Positions 8,564 to 17,695 of a DNA stretch of 64,000 bases are shown here, piece by piece. The stretch comes from Oceanospirillales bacterium (lineage in GTDB: Bacteria; Pseudomonadota; Gammaproteobacteria; Pseudomonadales; Endozoicomonadaceae). The DNA is taken from contig SIHQ01000002.1 in assembly GCA_004762125.1 (NCBI GenBank), forward strand, positions 248,001 to 312,000. The letters are read 5' to 3'. The translations under genes were made by a program, and so were the position numbers. Below the pieces are notes generated by a model. The model was given only the letters and a program-made list of their open reading frames with translations. It ran no database searches and was not told where the DNA came from. The number at the start of each line of letters is the position of its first letter. The first letter of the stretch is position 1.

Positions 8564-9547
8564 ATGGCAAAACGACAGTCACTCTGGCGAAAAGTGTTCG
8601 CTGGAGTTGTTGCACTTGCCCTTATATGCAGTGTGCTTTCTGTAACGTTATTATCCGACTGGTTCAATCGCCAACTTATTCATGAAGTGGAACATAAGTC
8701 CGGTATTGAAATCCTTCCGGTTACTTCCAGTTACTCCTTTCTTACTGGTTATCTTTTTTTAACCGAGCCTGAATTAAGAATCACTCCTGGTCTTAGTCTA
8801 AAAGCTTCCTCGCTTTCAGCGAAAGTTCCTTGGTACGCAGTTATCAATCAGGAATTCAGATTATCCGAGATTGCTCTGGATTCACCAACGTTCGGAATTG
8901 ATCTCTATATGCTCGGGCATAAGCCTGCTATGAAAAATCTGTATCAGTTTTTAAATCAGATTGGACGTTTTTCATTCAAAAATGGACTGTTGCAGGTTCG
9001 TGATGATAAACGTCGAGAGCAACCCGAAGTTTTTCAATTTCATTTCAGTCAGCTGCAATTCAATTTTTCCCCCGAACAGAAGCTATTAAAACTGGGTGCT
9101 GTAGGGCAAGACAGCGAGTGGGAGTTTAATGGACAGTTTTCATATCGTAATCATGCTCTCAGAGGAAGTGCTCTGGTCAGTCATTCACCTTTGTCTGATG
9201 TCCTATCGCAACAATTTATAACCTGTAAGCAATGTCAGCTTTCGGGGGAGTTTACCTCGACTCTTTCGATATCCTGGAATCTCGAGAACAGTTTGCAGTT
9301 GCAGGGCAGTGGGGTTGTTCAGAATTTTGAGTACAGCACTCCGGATGGAGTTGTTTTTGAAGCCAGTGATATTCAATTTGAACACTACGACTATGCAGAA
9401 GGCAGAGGGACGATTGAGCAGTTAGTGGTCAGTGATATCACTCACTTAGAAACAGACAGTAAAGGTAGCTATAAGAAACTGTTTCAGGGCAGTCTGTCCG
9501 ATGTCATTAACACTATTGAATTTCATGAGAAAAGCAAAACGAACTAG
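8564..9547 (+). CDS. Membrane-anchored AsmA-like protein, function unknown
   Basis: A 327-residue protein with one N-terminal membrane segment (VFAGVVALALICSVLSVTLL) and a beta-rich periplasmic body. The part after the anchor (VEHKSGIEI, then LFLTEPELRI and SLSAKVPWYAVI) resembles the start of AsmA/DUF748-type proteins, which bridge or act on the envelope. The resemblance is weak and the gene may be lineage-specific. A Cys pair (FITCKQCQLSGEF) is present near residue 220. It starts 13 bases after hda and is followed by a short terminator-like hairpin, so it is probably the last gene of that operon. Confidence 0.55.
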   Translation: MAKRQSLWRKVFAGVVALALICSVLSVTLLSDWFNRQLIHEVEHKSGIEILPVTSSYSFLTGYLFLTEPELRITPGLSLKASSLSAKVPWYAVINQEFRLSEIALDSPTFGIDLYMLGHKPAMKNLYQFLNQIGRFSFKNGLLQVRDDKRREQPEVFQFHFSQLQFNFSPEQKLLKLGAVGQDSEWEFNGQFSYRNHALRGSALVSHSPLSDVLSQQFITCKQCQLSGEFTSTLSISWNLENSLQLQGSGVVQNFEYSTPDGVVFEASDIQFEHYDYAEGRGTIEQLVVSDITHLETDSKGSYKKLFQGSLSDVINTIEFHEKSKTN

Positions 9548-9565
9548 ATAGAACAGAGTGTGTCG

Positions 9566-9587
9566 AAAACCAATACTCGGTTTTTTT
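9566..9587 (+). terminator. Short terminator hairpin after the AsmA-like gene
   Basis: AAAACC (9566-9571) and GGTTTT form a six-base stem with a seven-base loop, followed by a run of T, 19 bases after the stop codon. The stem is weak. Confidence 0.45.
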
Positions 9588-9624
9588 GATTATTGATTTT
9601 CAACGTTCAGCATGGGAAAGACAG

Positions 9625-10005
9625 TTATGACGGATTGTTGGCTTTACCCTGCCAGCGAGTAAACATCATTGCCGAAATAAACAGAGAAAAACTTCCTATG
9701 CTCATGATCCAGGCATTGATGGAACTGCGATCAAACCAGACGTACAGTACGCTGCTGGTAAAATAGAAGCAGAGAATAAAACAAAGCCAGGCAGAGGCTC
9801 TTGGTTGACGCTTTAGAAAACCATAAGCCGGAATCAGTAGCGGAAATATAGAAAATGCCAGAATCAGGGCTATAGAGTTCTCCGGTGGCTGAAGCCAGGT
9901 GACTTTGGCTATCTGAGCCAGTATCAAAATCAGGTACAGTGAAACACTGATTTTATAACTGATATTCGCTTTTCTTAGCAGTTCTTCTTTTTCAGTTCCG
10001 GACAC
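9625..10005 (-). CDS. DUF2069 family membrane protein
   Basis: A 126-residue protein with four hydrophobic segments (near residues 18-35, 43-60, 70-90 and 96-115), of the size and pattern of DUF2069 proteins. These often lie next to arsC-like and wrbA genes in gammaproteobacteria; their function is unknown. The start lies two bases after the arsC-family stop, so the two are probably cotranscribed. The call depends on context and topology. Confidence 0.7.
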   Translation of the reverse strand: MSGTEKEELLRKANISYKISVSLYLILILAQIAKVTWLQPPENSIALILAFSIFPLLIPAYGFLKRQPRASAWLCFILCFYFTSSVLYVWFDRSSINAWIMSIGSFSLFISAMMFTRWQGKANNPS

Positions 10006-10007
10006 GA

Positions 10008-10349
10008 TTAGATAATCTCCAGTACAGATTCAGGTGGGCGACCCACTTTTGCAGCATCTTTAGTGACGACGATAGGGCGTTCAATGACCTTGGCGTATTG
10101 CACCATCAAACTGATCTGTTCGTCTTCGCTGAGCTCTTTGTTTTTGAAGTGATCTTTATATTCTTGCTCGCCTTTGCGCATAAGTTCTTCAGGTTTTTTG
10201 CCCAGTTTGGCGAGGATATCAGTCAGCGTTGCTACAGAAGGAGGTGTCTCGAGGTAGAGTACAACTTCCGGAGTAATGCCATGCTCTTCAAGCAAAGTCA
10301 GAGCCTGACGGGACTTGGAACAGCGAGGGTTATGGTAAATGGTGACCAC
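10008..10349 (-). CDS. ArsC-family (arsenate reductase-like) protein
   Basis: A 113-residue thioredoxin-fold protein of the glutaredoxin-coupled ArsC family (YfgD-like). The N-terminus TIYHNPRCSKSRQAL carries the catalytic Cys, and KVGRPPESVLEII contains the C-terminal Arg-Pro-Pro segment. Known family members reduce arsenate, but many chromosomal copies away from an ars operon have unproven substrates, and no ars genes are here. The start is GTG at 10349, supported by an AAGGA-type site about eight bases upstream. It precedes the DUF2069 gene by two bases. Confidence 0.85.
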   Translation of the reverse strand: MVTIYHNPRCSKSRQALTLLEEHGITPEVVLYLETPPSVATLTDILAKLGKKPEELMRKGEQEYKDHFKNKELSEDEQISLMVQYAKVIERPIVVTKDAAKVGRPPESVLEII

Positions 10350-10511
10350 GGATTGTTTCCTTCAACGCTCGATCGTTAATTCTCAAAATACTTCTGGTTA
10401 TTCGGGCAAGCCTACATTTGAACGGATAGGTGTACAAGACAGGTTTACTGTGACTGTAAAGATTTTGTTATCCTGTAGCACAGGAATAATTGATGGACTC
10501 AGGGAAAGCTA

Positions 10512-11774
10512 ATGTCAAAGTCGGTAATGACAGCAGGTCTTGCTGCAATCAGTCTGCAAGGGGTGAGAGACTATCTGAAAACAGTGTTTGAACTGTTTAT
10601 GAAGTATCGCTGTATGGATAACGCAGCCGCACTGACCTACACCACACTCTTTGCCGTTGTCCCTATGATGACGGTGACCTACAGCGCTTTGTCCGCAATT
10701 CCATCTTTTCAAGGTGTTAGCGAAAGTATTCAGGGGTTTGTATTCAGTAATTTTGTTCCCTCAACCGGCGAACAGATTCAATCCTATCTGGGGAGTTTTT
10801 CCCAGCAAGCCAGAAAGTTGACTGGCGTAGGTATCGTTTTTCTAGTGGTAACTTCGTTTTTGATGCTTAGAACGATCGATCGATCGATTAATCAGATATG
10901 GCAGGTCGATCAGGTAAAAAGAGGCGTGTCCGGTTTTCTGCTTTATTGGGCGATACTGAGTCTGGGGCCCTTTATGATTGGTGCCGGTTTTATTTTGACC
11001 TCTTATCTGGCCTCTTTGAAACTGATCTCTGATACCACGGCTTATCTTGGGGTTGATCAGTGGTTGTTAAGACTGATGCCTGTGTTCTTGAGTTCTTTGA
11101 TTTTTACTCTGCTTTATACTGCCGTGCCTAATAGAAAAGTGCCTTTTAAGCATGCCATATTCGGTGCCGTGATCGTTGCAGTTCTGATTGAGTTAGCCAA
11201 AGGCGGTTTTGCTTTATTCATTACACTGTCTCCTTCCTATCAGCTGATTTACGGCGCTTTTGCTGCAGTGCCATTATTCCTTCTCTGGATTTATCTCAGT
11301 TGGGTTCTTGTGTTGTTTGGGGCTGCTTTGGTTAGAGCCAGAGCAATCAATCAGACGCCCGGTGAAGAACGCTTGCCAGAGGTATTGGGTGTATTGGCTG
11401 TTTTGAGTGCATTTCAAACCTCTTTTCTTGAGGGTAAGGCTCTCAAGTTGGCTGATCTTCATCGGCTGGGCTGGAAATTGTCACTGAAGGATTGGGAGCT
11501 CTATACGGAGAATTTATTGGAGGCAGGACTGATCGCAAGAAACGATAGAGCCAGCCTTATCCTTGCCAGAGATCTCGGAACCATCAACCTCAACGAGCTT
11601 TGTCAGCAATTGCGTTGCCATCTTCCTGAGACTGGAGAATTACAGTCGGAGGGAATGAGGAATCAACCGGAATGGTTTCAGCAGGCCATTGAGCGGTTTA
11701 ATGAAGTGAACCGCCAAAAGTCCACAGTGCTGGATGTTCCTTTGTCAGAATTACTTACTTCGAAGAGTTGCTGA
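10512..11774 (+). CDS. YihY/BrkB-family inner-membrane protein
   Basis: A 420-residue protein with six predicted membrane helices in its first 290 residues. The family signature DNAAALTYTTLFAVVPMMTV is near residue 40, LRTIDRSINQIWQV near residue 120, and SWVLVLFGAALVRA closes the membrane domain. The last 120 residues are cytoplasmic and look like a winged-helix regulatory extension. Family members were once taken for RNase BN or virulence factors; their role is not settled. It is transcribed alone, 162 bases from the divergent ArsC-family gene. Confidence 0.88.
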   Translation: MSKSVMTAGLAAISLQGVRDYLKTVFELFMKYRCMDNAAALTYTTLFAVVPMMTVTYSALSAIPSFQGVSESIQGFVFSNFVPSTGEQIQSYLGSFSQQARKLTGVGIVFLVVTSFLMLRTIDRSINQIWQVDQVKRGVSGFLLYWAILSLGPFMIGAGFILTSYLASLKLISDTTAYLGVDQWLLRLMPVFLSSLIFTLLYTAVPNRKVPFKHAIFGAVIVAVLIELAKGGFALFITLSPSYQLIYGAFAAVPLFLLWIYLSWVLVLFGAALVRARAINQTPGEERLPEVLGVLAVLSAFQTSFLEGKALKLADLHRLGWKLSLKDWELYTENLLEAGLIARNDRASLILARDLGTINLNELCQQLRCHLPETGELQSEGMRNQPEWFQQAIERFNEVNRQKSTVLDVPLSELLTSKSC

Positions 11775-11848
11775 TTTTTTGTTCAGGGCTGCTCTTGCAT
11801 GGCCGAAATTAACAGCAGAACACTCTTTTTAATGAGACAGCTACTCTT

Positions 11849-14800
11849 ATGGATGGATCAAGATTACCGCCAAGTACTCCACCGTCTTCACCGACACCAG
11901 AAAGTAAAGGTTGGTTTGATAAGGTCAAGGCTAAAGCTACCGAGGCCTTATTTGGTGGGTCGAGCAGATCCGTTAAGAAGGCAAATGTAAGTCCCCAGTT
12001 GAAGCGAAGAGCTGATACTCAAGTAACACCAGAAAAAAGAACCTTGAGTGAATATGAAATAGAGGCTGGAAAGCAGGAGGTGATTCTCAATGAGCATAAT
12101 GATGAGCTTATTGAAGATAAAGATGGAGATAAGGAGCTTCTTAAGCGACTTCAGGAGTTAAGATTAAAAGTCTTTCGTGTAGTAAAACCCTATAGAGAGC
12201 AACTCAAGTGGCTGGAAGAAAAATCTGGTTTTGATAAGGCTGAATTGACTCAATTACGTCAGACTTTCAAAGATGGGCCGGAAAGGTCAGCTAATGCGTT
12301 ACAAAAGGCTGAGACTCAGCTGCAGAACAAAATCAAGCGGCAACAGGCTGTGGACTTGCCAGTAGTGGAGAGTAGTGCCAAACAAGTGGTGGCAGAATTT
12401 AAGTTAAGTCTTGAGAAATTCAAAAACGGGTATTTCTCAAAAACCTTAAAAGGTATTCCAGAAAAGAAAACAGTAGAATCTAGACCTGTCGAGTCCAAAG
12501 TTGTTAGCTCGTCCAAAAAGAGTGCTGAGGTCAAAACCTCTGCAGAGTTTAAGAATAAGCTGCTTCGCTATAAAGAGGCCGTTGGTATTCTGGCAGAAGG
12601 ATTGGCCAAAAGTGGAAACAGTGAGCATCTGCTTACAGAGCTGATTCGGGTAAGTGAAAAAGTTCAGGTAGAGGCTGCCGGCTTACTCAACAGTTACACA
12701 ACGCTGACAGATTCTGATGCGAAGTTCTTTACTCAAACCTTGGGATTTATCGCTGACTACGGAGAGCAGTTGAAAGGGCTGAAGTCACAGCAAAATGAGA
12801 AAGGTCAGAAGCTTGATGTTAGTGCTATTGCTGATTTTATTAAACCTTCGGCCTCTGAACTCCAGAAAACGATTGGAGCACTGTTGGAATGGAAACCAGG
12901 AAAAAAGATGGCTGCTCCACTAGCCGTGACTCCAATGGGGGTACTAAAATCTGCGGCAAAACCTGTAGCAGTTCCGACTCAAGCCGCAAATAGTTTTCTT
13001 AAATTATCTTCTTTGAAGTCTCCAGAATTACGACATCATTTAGAAAATTATCAAAAGGCAGCAACTAAAAAAGACAAAACAATAGCCCGTGAGAAACTGG
13101 CTCAATACGTCGTTGAACAGAAACAGCTGTACAGTCGCTTGCAACCGCTATTGTCAGCAGCAGCCAGTAAATCTTCTGTCATGAGCAGTGAGCCCCTGTT
13201 GTCAGTGGGATTCTGTCAGAACTGGTTATCGAAATTGGACTCTGATGCATCACTAATAGGCAGTCAGGAAGAGAGTAAAGAGTTTCTTGGGGCTATAGTA
13301 AGAGCCGATGAAGCTATCACTGAGCTTGAACGATTTGACCAGTCGATCTCGTCAGACTTGAGCCAGCTTCTGACAAGGTCTCTTCCAGATCCTGCTACTG
13401 AATTTGATCACCTTCAGAACCTATTGGTCAGAAGTATACTGCATGAATCATCGGGAAAATTAACTGATAAAAATTTGCAAAAACTTGAACAGTTGCATGC
13501 TTTCCATGGGCAGTTCATAGAGCAGCGTGTCACAGGAGGTAATGTTGCAGCCACTTTCAAGGCTTATTTGGATGTGGTTGCTGATGTCTTCGCAACAACA
13601 GAATCAGTTAAAGCGTTGGCCCAGCAAGCAAGAACCCTGGAAGAATTGAGGGCGCTGGGGACCGCTATTCAGGATTGGCAATCGGAAGGCGTTAACGAGT
13701 TGCAGTGGGCCTGTGAACATCTCAAAGTGATAAGTAAGGATCTGTCCTTGCCTGCTGTGTTTACTGGTTTGGAAAACATTGGAGAGATAAAGAGTCATTT
13801 TGCTGGTGTTGTAAACGAAAATGGCAAAGTGCAAGCGGAAGAGCGTCTTGCCGTTTTTAATCAAAGGCTGGAAGAGGGCGTTAAGCGCTATGCCACTAAC
13901 CGTATAAAAAATCAGAGTTTGAGTGAGATGTTCAAATCTCATAAGAAATTTGCTGAAAGCCTTCAGGCAGAACTAAATAGAGAGCTTGGTGGTGTCGCTG
14001 AAATTGAGATTGAGTCGACAGAAAGTGGCGTTAAAATAATCGTGCATTCGAATCTCAAAACATCTGAGGATGCAGTTAGTCGCGCAGGTCAGTTGGTTAA
14101 TAGGGCGGATGCATTAGCGGAAGCCCTAATTAAAGAAATTCAGAGTGAGCCTCCGCAGGATTTATTGAAGCTGGATGAAGGCAGTGCTCAATATAGTTGG
14201 AGTCCCCATCCGGAAGATATGCTGAAAGAAGGCGCTGCACACTTCGTCAACCGATATGAATCGTTTCAAAAAGGGTTGAGTGAGGTTAAACAAAACTCAC
14301 CTCATATCCGCAGGACTCGTTTTGCCAGAGGTAGGGTAGATCAAGCTGCAGTTGGCCTGAAAAATGAGGTTGAGTCATATACCCCGTCGAGAAAAAGACC
14401 GTACACTTTGCCTGATGGACTGTCTGATATCGGTCAGTTGCCTCTCAATAAAATAACTGGCCATGTTAAAGAAACGGGAAAAAGTATGACTGTCTCTTTA
14501 ATGGCAGGAGATTTGTCTGTTAGTCAGGCAGAAAAACTGCTTCCTGCTTTGTTAGTAGTAGGGGAGCATGCCAGCGGTCGAATGTTGGAATCAGAAAAAG
14601 TTCTGAAAAGTGAAAAAAAGCTTACTGTTTCTGGGCCTGCAGCAGATGAGCTGAATAAATTCAGAAAGAAGCTTCGGCCAAAGTGGGTTTTTAAATTGTT
14701 TCGTAGTAAGCGGTTAAAGGCTTTAGAGGCGACTGACAGATTGCTATCTGTTTGTGTGCGATGTGAAAAGTCTCCTGGCATGACTTCAGCTCTGTTGTAC

Positions 14801-14974
14801 GACATTAGTTTCGACATGCAAACTAAATGGCAGAGCTACCCAGAATTAAGAGGAGCACTCTCCATGTACTGCGATCAATTCGATAATTCATTTGTTTCAA
14901 AACCAATAGAGCTCCCTTCGGAATTCGTTCCACAGCCAGCTAGATTGCCTTCGACGCGCGCTTCGAGAGGCTAG
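11849..14974 (+). CDS. Large alpha-helical orphan protein (1041 aa)
   Basis: An uninterrupted 1041-codon frame with no signal peptide or membrane helix. The N-terminus is Pro/Ser-rich (MDGSRLPPSTPPSSPTP), then basic and amphipathic (WFDKVKAKATEALFGGSSRS). The rest is mostly charged helix with probable coiled coils, for instance near residues 90-190 and 210-330, and ends in a Pro-rich tail. I recognise no enzymatic motif. It lies alone between yihY and purT, 75 bases after yihY. The base composition is AT-richer and more Lys/Glu/Ser-rich than its neighbours. Its start resembles that of the partial protein at 1-457. A secreted effector or a structural protein is possible; neither is shown. Confidence 0.75.
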   Translation: MDGSRLPPSTPPSSPTPESKGWFDKVKAKATEALFGGSSRSVKKANVSPQLKRRADTQVTPEKRTLSEYEIEAGKQEVILNEHNDELIEDKDGDKELLKRLQELRLKVFRVVKPYREQLKWLEEKSGFDKAELTQLRQTFKDGPERSANALQKAETQLQNKIKRQQAVDLPVVESSAKQVVAEFKLSLEKFKNGYFSKTLKGIPEKKTVESRPVESKVVSSSKKSAEVKTSAEFKNKLLRYKEAVGILAEGLAKSGNSEHLLTELIRVSEKVQVEAAGLLNSYTTLTDSDAKFFTQTLGFIADYGEQLKGLKSQQNEKGQKLDVSAIADFIKPSASELQKTIGALLEWKPGKKMAAPLAVTPMGVLKSAAKPVAVPTQAANSFLKLSSLKSPELRHHLENYQKAATKKDKTIAREKLAQYVVEQKQLYSRLQPLLSAAASKSSVMSSEPLLSVGFCQNWLSKLDSDASLIGSQEESKEFLGAIVRADEAITELERFDQSISSDLSQLLTRSLPDPATEFDHLQNLLVRSILHESSGKLTDKNLQKLEQLHAFHGQFIEQRVTGGNVAATFKAYLDVVADVFATTESVKALAQQARTLEELRALGTAIQDWQSEGVNELQWACEHLKVISKDLSLPAVFTGLENIGEIKSHFAGVVNENGKVQAEERLAVFNQRLEEGVKRYATNRIKNQSLSEMFKSHKKFAESLQAELNRELGGVAEIEIESTESGVKIIVHSNLKTSEDAVSRAGQLVNRADALAEALIKEIQSEPPQDLLKLDEGSAQYSWSPHPEDMLKEGAAHFVNRYESFQKGLSEVKQNSPHIRRTRFARGRVDQAAVGLKNEVESYTPSRKRPYTLPDGLSDIGQLPLNKITGHVKETGKSMTVSLMAGDLSVSQAEKLLPALLVVGEHASGRMLESEKVLKSEKKLTVSGPAADELNKFRKKLRPKWVFKLFRSKRLKALEATDRLLSVCVRCEKSPGMTSALLYDISFDMQTKWQSYPELRGALSMYCDQFDNSFVSKPIELPSEFVPQPARLPSTRASRG

Positions 14975-14981
14975 TGGGCGT

Positions 14982-15008
14982 TGATCAGGTAAGATATTTG
15001 CCTGATCA
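14982..15008. repeat. Small palindromic hairpin before purT
   Basis: TGATCAGG (14982-14989) and CCTGATCA (15001-15008) form an eight-base stem with an 11-base loop between the 1041-aa orphan and purT. There is no T run, so it is not a classical terminator; it may end the upstream transcript with help or be a leader structure. Confidence 0.4.
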
Positions 15009-15036
15009 TCTCAATAGGCAATGAGGTTATTCTTTG

Positions 15037-16221
15037 ATGGTTTCCATAGGTACACCGGGTTCAGGCACAGCAACAAGAGTATTGTTGTTGGGTTCTGGCG
15101 AATTGGGTAAAGAGTTAGTGATAGAGTTGCAAAGACTGGGAGTAGAGGTGATAGCCGTGGATCGCTATGCCAATGCCCCCGCTATGCAGGTCGCTCATCG
15201 AAGCCATGTGATCGACATGCTTGATGCCGAGCAATTACGACAGCTCATCGTGAGTGAAAATCCTGACTATATTATTCCTGAGATTGAAGCCATTGCTACT
15301 GATGTGTTGGTCGAGATTGAGCAAGAAACTGAAATTACTGTGGTTCCTTGCGCAAGAGCCACTCGATTGACCATGGACCGAGAAGGCATTCGCAAGCTGG
15401 CTGCTGATGAACTGAACTTGCCAACATCTCCTTTTCGTTTTGCGGAATCTGAAGAAGAGTTGCTGGCTGCGACGTCAGTCACCGGTTTTCCTTGTGTCGT
15501 GAAACCTGTGATGAGTTCTTCCGGTAAAGGACAGAGCGTGATGACGTCGGCGAGTGATATTGTCAGCTCATGGCAGTATGCCGTAGAAGGTGGTCGTGCT
15601 GGTAAGACACGTGTGATCGTTGAAGGTTTTGTCGACTTTGATTATGAAATAACACTACTCACTTGTCGTACAAGGCAGGGAACTCTTTTTTGTAAACCTA
15701 TTGGGCATCGTCAGGAAGGGGGTGATTATGTGGAATCCTGGCAGCCACAGAAAATGACTGACGCTGCACTTGCTGAAGCTCAACGGGTATCGAAAGCTAT
15801 TACTGATGCACTGGGTGGCTTTGGTGTTTTTGGTGTTGAGCTGTTTGTAAAAGGTGATCAGGTTCTGTTCAATGAAGTGTCCCCACGTCCCCACGACACT
15901 GGCATGGTTACTCTAATATCCCAGAATCTGAGTGAGTTTGCTCTCCATGCACGAGCTGTTCTGGGGCTGCCCATTGCGAATATCAGACAGTTTGGTGCAG
16001 CGGCATCAGCAGTTATTAAACCGGAAGGGCAATCCACTCGTATGAATTATCATGGGCTCGATAACGCCGTTGCTGAGCTGGATACCGATATCAGGCTGTT
16101 TGGTAAGCCAGAAATTGATGGGCAAAGAAGGCTTGGTGTTGGTCTGGCGTTGGATGAAACGACTGAATTGGCCAGAGAAAAGGCTCAGCGAGTTGCTGCA
16201 AGTGTAGAAGTAACATTCTAA
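15037..16221 (+). CDS. purT: Formate-dependent phosphoribosylglycinamide formyltransferase (PurT)
   Basis: A 394-residue ATP-grasp enzyme that makes FGAR from GAR, formate and ATP, an alternative to PurN. Signatures include [58 protein letters not shown] (ATP-grasp) and [22 protein letters not shown] at 15037 is used rather than TTG at 15034; GAGG about ten bases upstream supports it. E. coli PurT is 392 residues. With purN also present, the cell has both one-carbon routes for this step. Confidence 0.96.
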   Translation: MVSIGTPGSGTATRVLLLGSGELGKELVIELQRLGVEVIAVDRYANAPAMQVAHRSHVIDMLDAEQLRQLIVSENPDYIIPEIEAIATDVLVEIEQETEITVVPCARATRLTMDREGIRKLAADELNLPTSPFRFAESEEELLAATSVTGFPCVVKPVMSSSGKGQSVMTSASDIVSSWQYAVEGGRAGKTRVIVEGFVDFDYEITLLTCRTRQGTLFCKPIGHRQEGGDYVESWQPQKMTDAALAEAQRVSKAITDALGGFGVFGVELFVKGDQVLFNEVSPRPHDTGMVTLISQNLSEFALHARAVLGLPIANIRQFGAAASAVIKPEGQSTRMNYHGLDNAVAELDTDIRLFGKPEIDGQRRLGVGLALDETTELAREKAQRVAASVEVTF

Positions 16222-16293
16222 CAGTTGTGTGGGGAGTGATTTATAATCACTCCCCTGTATAAAATATAATCTGCTTGTTGCTGGTGAATTCTG

Positions 16294-16761
16294 ATGAAAC
16301 TGTCCTTGTATAAAACAGTCCTGCTGGTGGCCTTCTCTGCTTTTTTCTTGTCGGGTTGCAGTAAACCTGAGTTTATTGATAGCAAAGGTAAAGCGGTGAG
16401 TCTCAATGATGGTACTGGTCGCTGGACAGCATTGAATATCTGGGCAGATTGGTGTGATCCGTGTCGGGACGAGATTCCTGAACTCAATGCTTTGGATAAA
16501 GAAGGTAAAATTCGAATCATTGGCTATGACTTTGATGGTAGTCAGGATCAGGAATTGAGTAATAAAATATCTCGAATGAATATCGATTTTAAAGTGATTA
16601 CCGACTCACCGTTGGCCACTCTTGAGATTAAGTCACCGAAAGCTCTGCCAGCCACATTACTGCTAAATCCGGATGGAATACTGGTAGATACGTTACTAGG
16701 GCCTCAGGATAGAGCTTCAATCAGTAGTAAGATCCAGGAACTGCAAGTCAAGGAAGGTTGA
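16294..16761 (+). CDS. TlpA/ResA-like thioredoxin-fold lipoprotein
   Basis: A 155-residue protein with a lipoprotein signal and lipobox LSGC (Cys at residue 22), followed by a thioredoxin-like domain with the redox motif WCDPC in NIWADWCDPCRDEIPEL and the cis-Pro segment ALPATLLLNPDG. It is probably a membrane-tethered periplasmic thiol-disulfide reductase; the partner is unknown. Its stop overlaps the start region of the acylphosphatase gene (TTGATGATG), so the two are coupled. Whether it acts in cytochrome c maturation cannot be told from the context. Confidence 0.85.
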   Translation: MKLSLYKTVLLVAFSAFFLSGCSKPEFIDSKGKAVSLNDGTGRWTALNIWADWCDPCRDEIPELNALDKEGKIRIIGYDFDGSQDQELSNKISRMNIDFKVITDSPLATLEIKSPKALPATLLLNPDGILVDTLLGPQDRASISSKIQELQVKEG

Positions 16762-17036
16762 TGATGGCAGGTCAATGTCGAAGAGCTTTGGTAACCGGTC
16801 GAGTTCAAGGTGTCTGGTTTCGAGGTTCCACTCAGCAGCAAGCAAGAAAACTCGGAGTTACGGGTTGGGCAAGAAACTTGCCTGATGGCAGGGTAGAAGT
16901 GCTTATGTGTGGAGAAGCTTCTTCACTGGATAGTCTGCAGCAATGGCTGAGAAAAGGACCACCTCTTGCCAAAGTGAGCGATATTCAAATCAGTGAAGAG
17001 CCGGAACAGAATTTCAGAGAGTTCACAACAGGCTGA
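16761..17036 (+). CDS. Acylphosphatase
   Basis: A 91-residue acylphosphatase that hydrolyses the carboxyl-phosphate bond of acyl phosphates. The catalytic Arg lies in GRVQGVWFRGSTQQQA and the catalytic Asn in GVTGWARNLPDGRVEV, both at the usual family positions. Two adjacent ATGs (16761, 16764) follow AAGGAAGG; 16764 has the better spacing (about six) and may be the real start. It overlaps the stop of the upstream lipoprotein gene by one base. Confidence 0.93.
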   Translation: MMAGQCRRALVTGRVQGVWFRGSTQQQARKLGVTGWARNLPDGRVEVLMCGEASSLDSLQQWLRKGPPLAKVSDIQISEEPEQNFREFTTG

Positions 17037-17047
17037 CAATTTGTTCT

Positions 17048-17695
17048 CTACTCATTACGCCAGTTTTTGTCCCAGTTTTTATACACTCTTTCCGGGTACC
17101 AGGTTTTTCCAAGGCTGCCATTGTAACGAGCCAGTGCGCGGGTCATATTACCGTTTTCTTTTTCCAGATAGTAACTGAGGATAGTGCTGCCGTATCTCAG
17201 GTTGGTCGCAATATCAGTCAGGTTATCTTCAGGGCGGCCAATGACACTTTTCCAAAACGGCATAACCTGCATCAGACCCTGGGCGCCAGCTGATGATATA
17301 GCGAAACGATTGAAGGATGATTCTGTCTGAATCAAAGCCAGCACCAGCTCCGGTGACAGGTCTGCCATGTTGGCTTCGCGATGAATCAGTCGCAATAATC
17401 TAAGACGTCTCTCTCGTTCAGGAACAAAAGACTTCAACCGCTCTGCCATATCGACCATCCAAACTTCTGCGGTGAAACGGTCAATGAAGCTGTCCAGATT
17501 AGTAGACTCTGTCAGATGTTCTTTCAGTGCGAGATCAATCTGTTTTGGTTGAGCATGAGCTGGACTGCAAACCAGCAGAGCAGGCAGGACTACTCCTGTG
17601 AAGAAGCAGCCTGCCAAAACTCTGTTGAGTTCATCTGAGATAAAATCAGGCCAGACGCTCTTTAATAAGGCTAACAATCTCATTGAGAGCAACAT
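17048..17695 (-). CDS. SLT-domain lytic transglycosylase
   Basis: A protein of up to 215 residues with a signal segment ([24 protein letters not shown]) and a C-terminal SLT domain: catalytic Glu in [29 protein letters not shown], and [16 protein letters not shown]. It is a predicted periplasmic glycan-cleaving enzyme, shorter than Slt70 or MltC. The frame begins at 17695 inside proS, a 50-base overlap. That would put about 25 residues before the hydrophobic segment, so a later start, for example TTG near 17617, is also possible. It is probably cotranscribed with proS. Confidence 0.85.
   Translation of the reverse strand: MLLSMRLLALLKSVWPDFISDELNRVLAGCFFTGVVLPALLVCSPAHAQPKQIDLALKEHLTESTNLDSFIDRFTAEVWMVDMAERLKSFVPERERRLRLLRLIHREANMADLSPELVLALIQTESSFNRFAISSAGAQGLMQVMPFWKSVIGRPEDNLTDIATNLRYGSTILSYYLEKENGNMTRALARYNGSLGKTWYPERVYKNWDKNWRNE

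Noticed and set aside
10867-10892. GATCGATCGATCGAT-type repeat inside the yihY gene
   Set aside because: Short and within coding sequence; no sign of a mobile or regulatory element.
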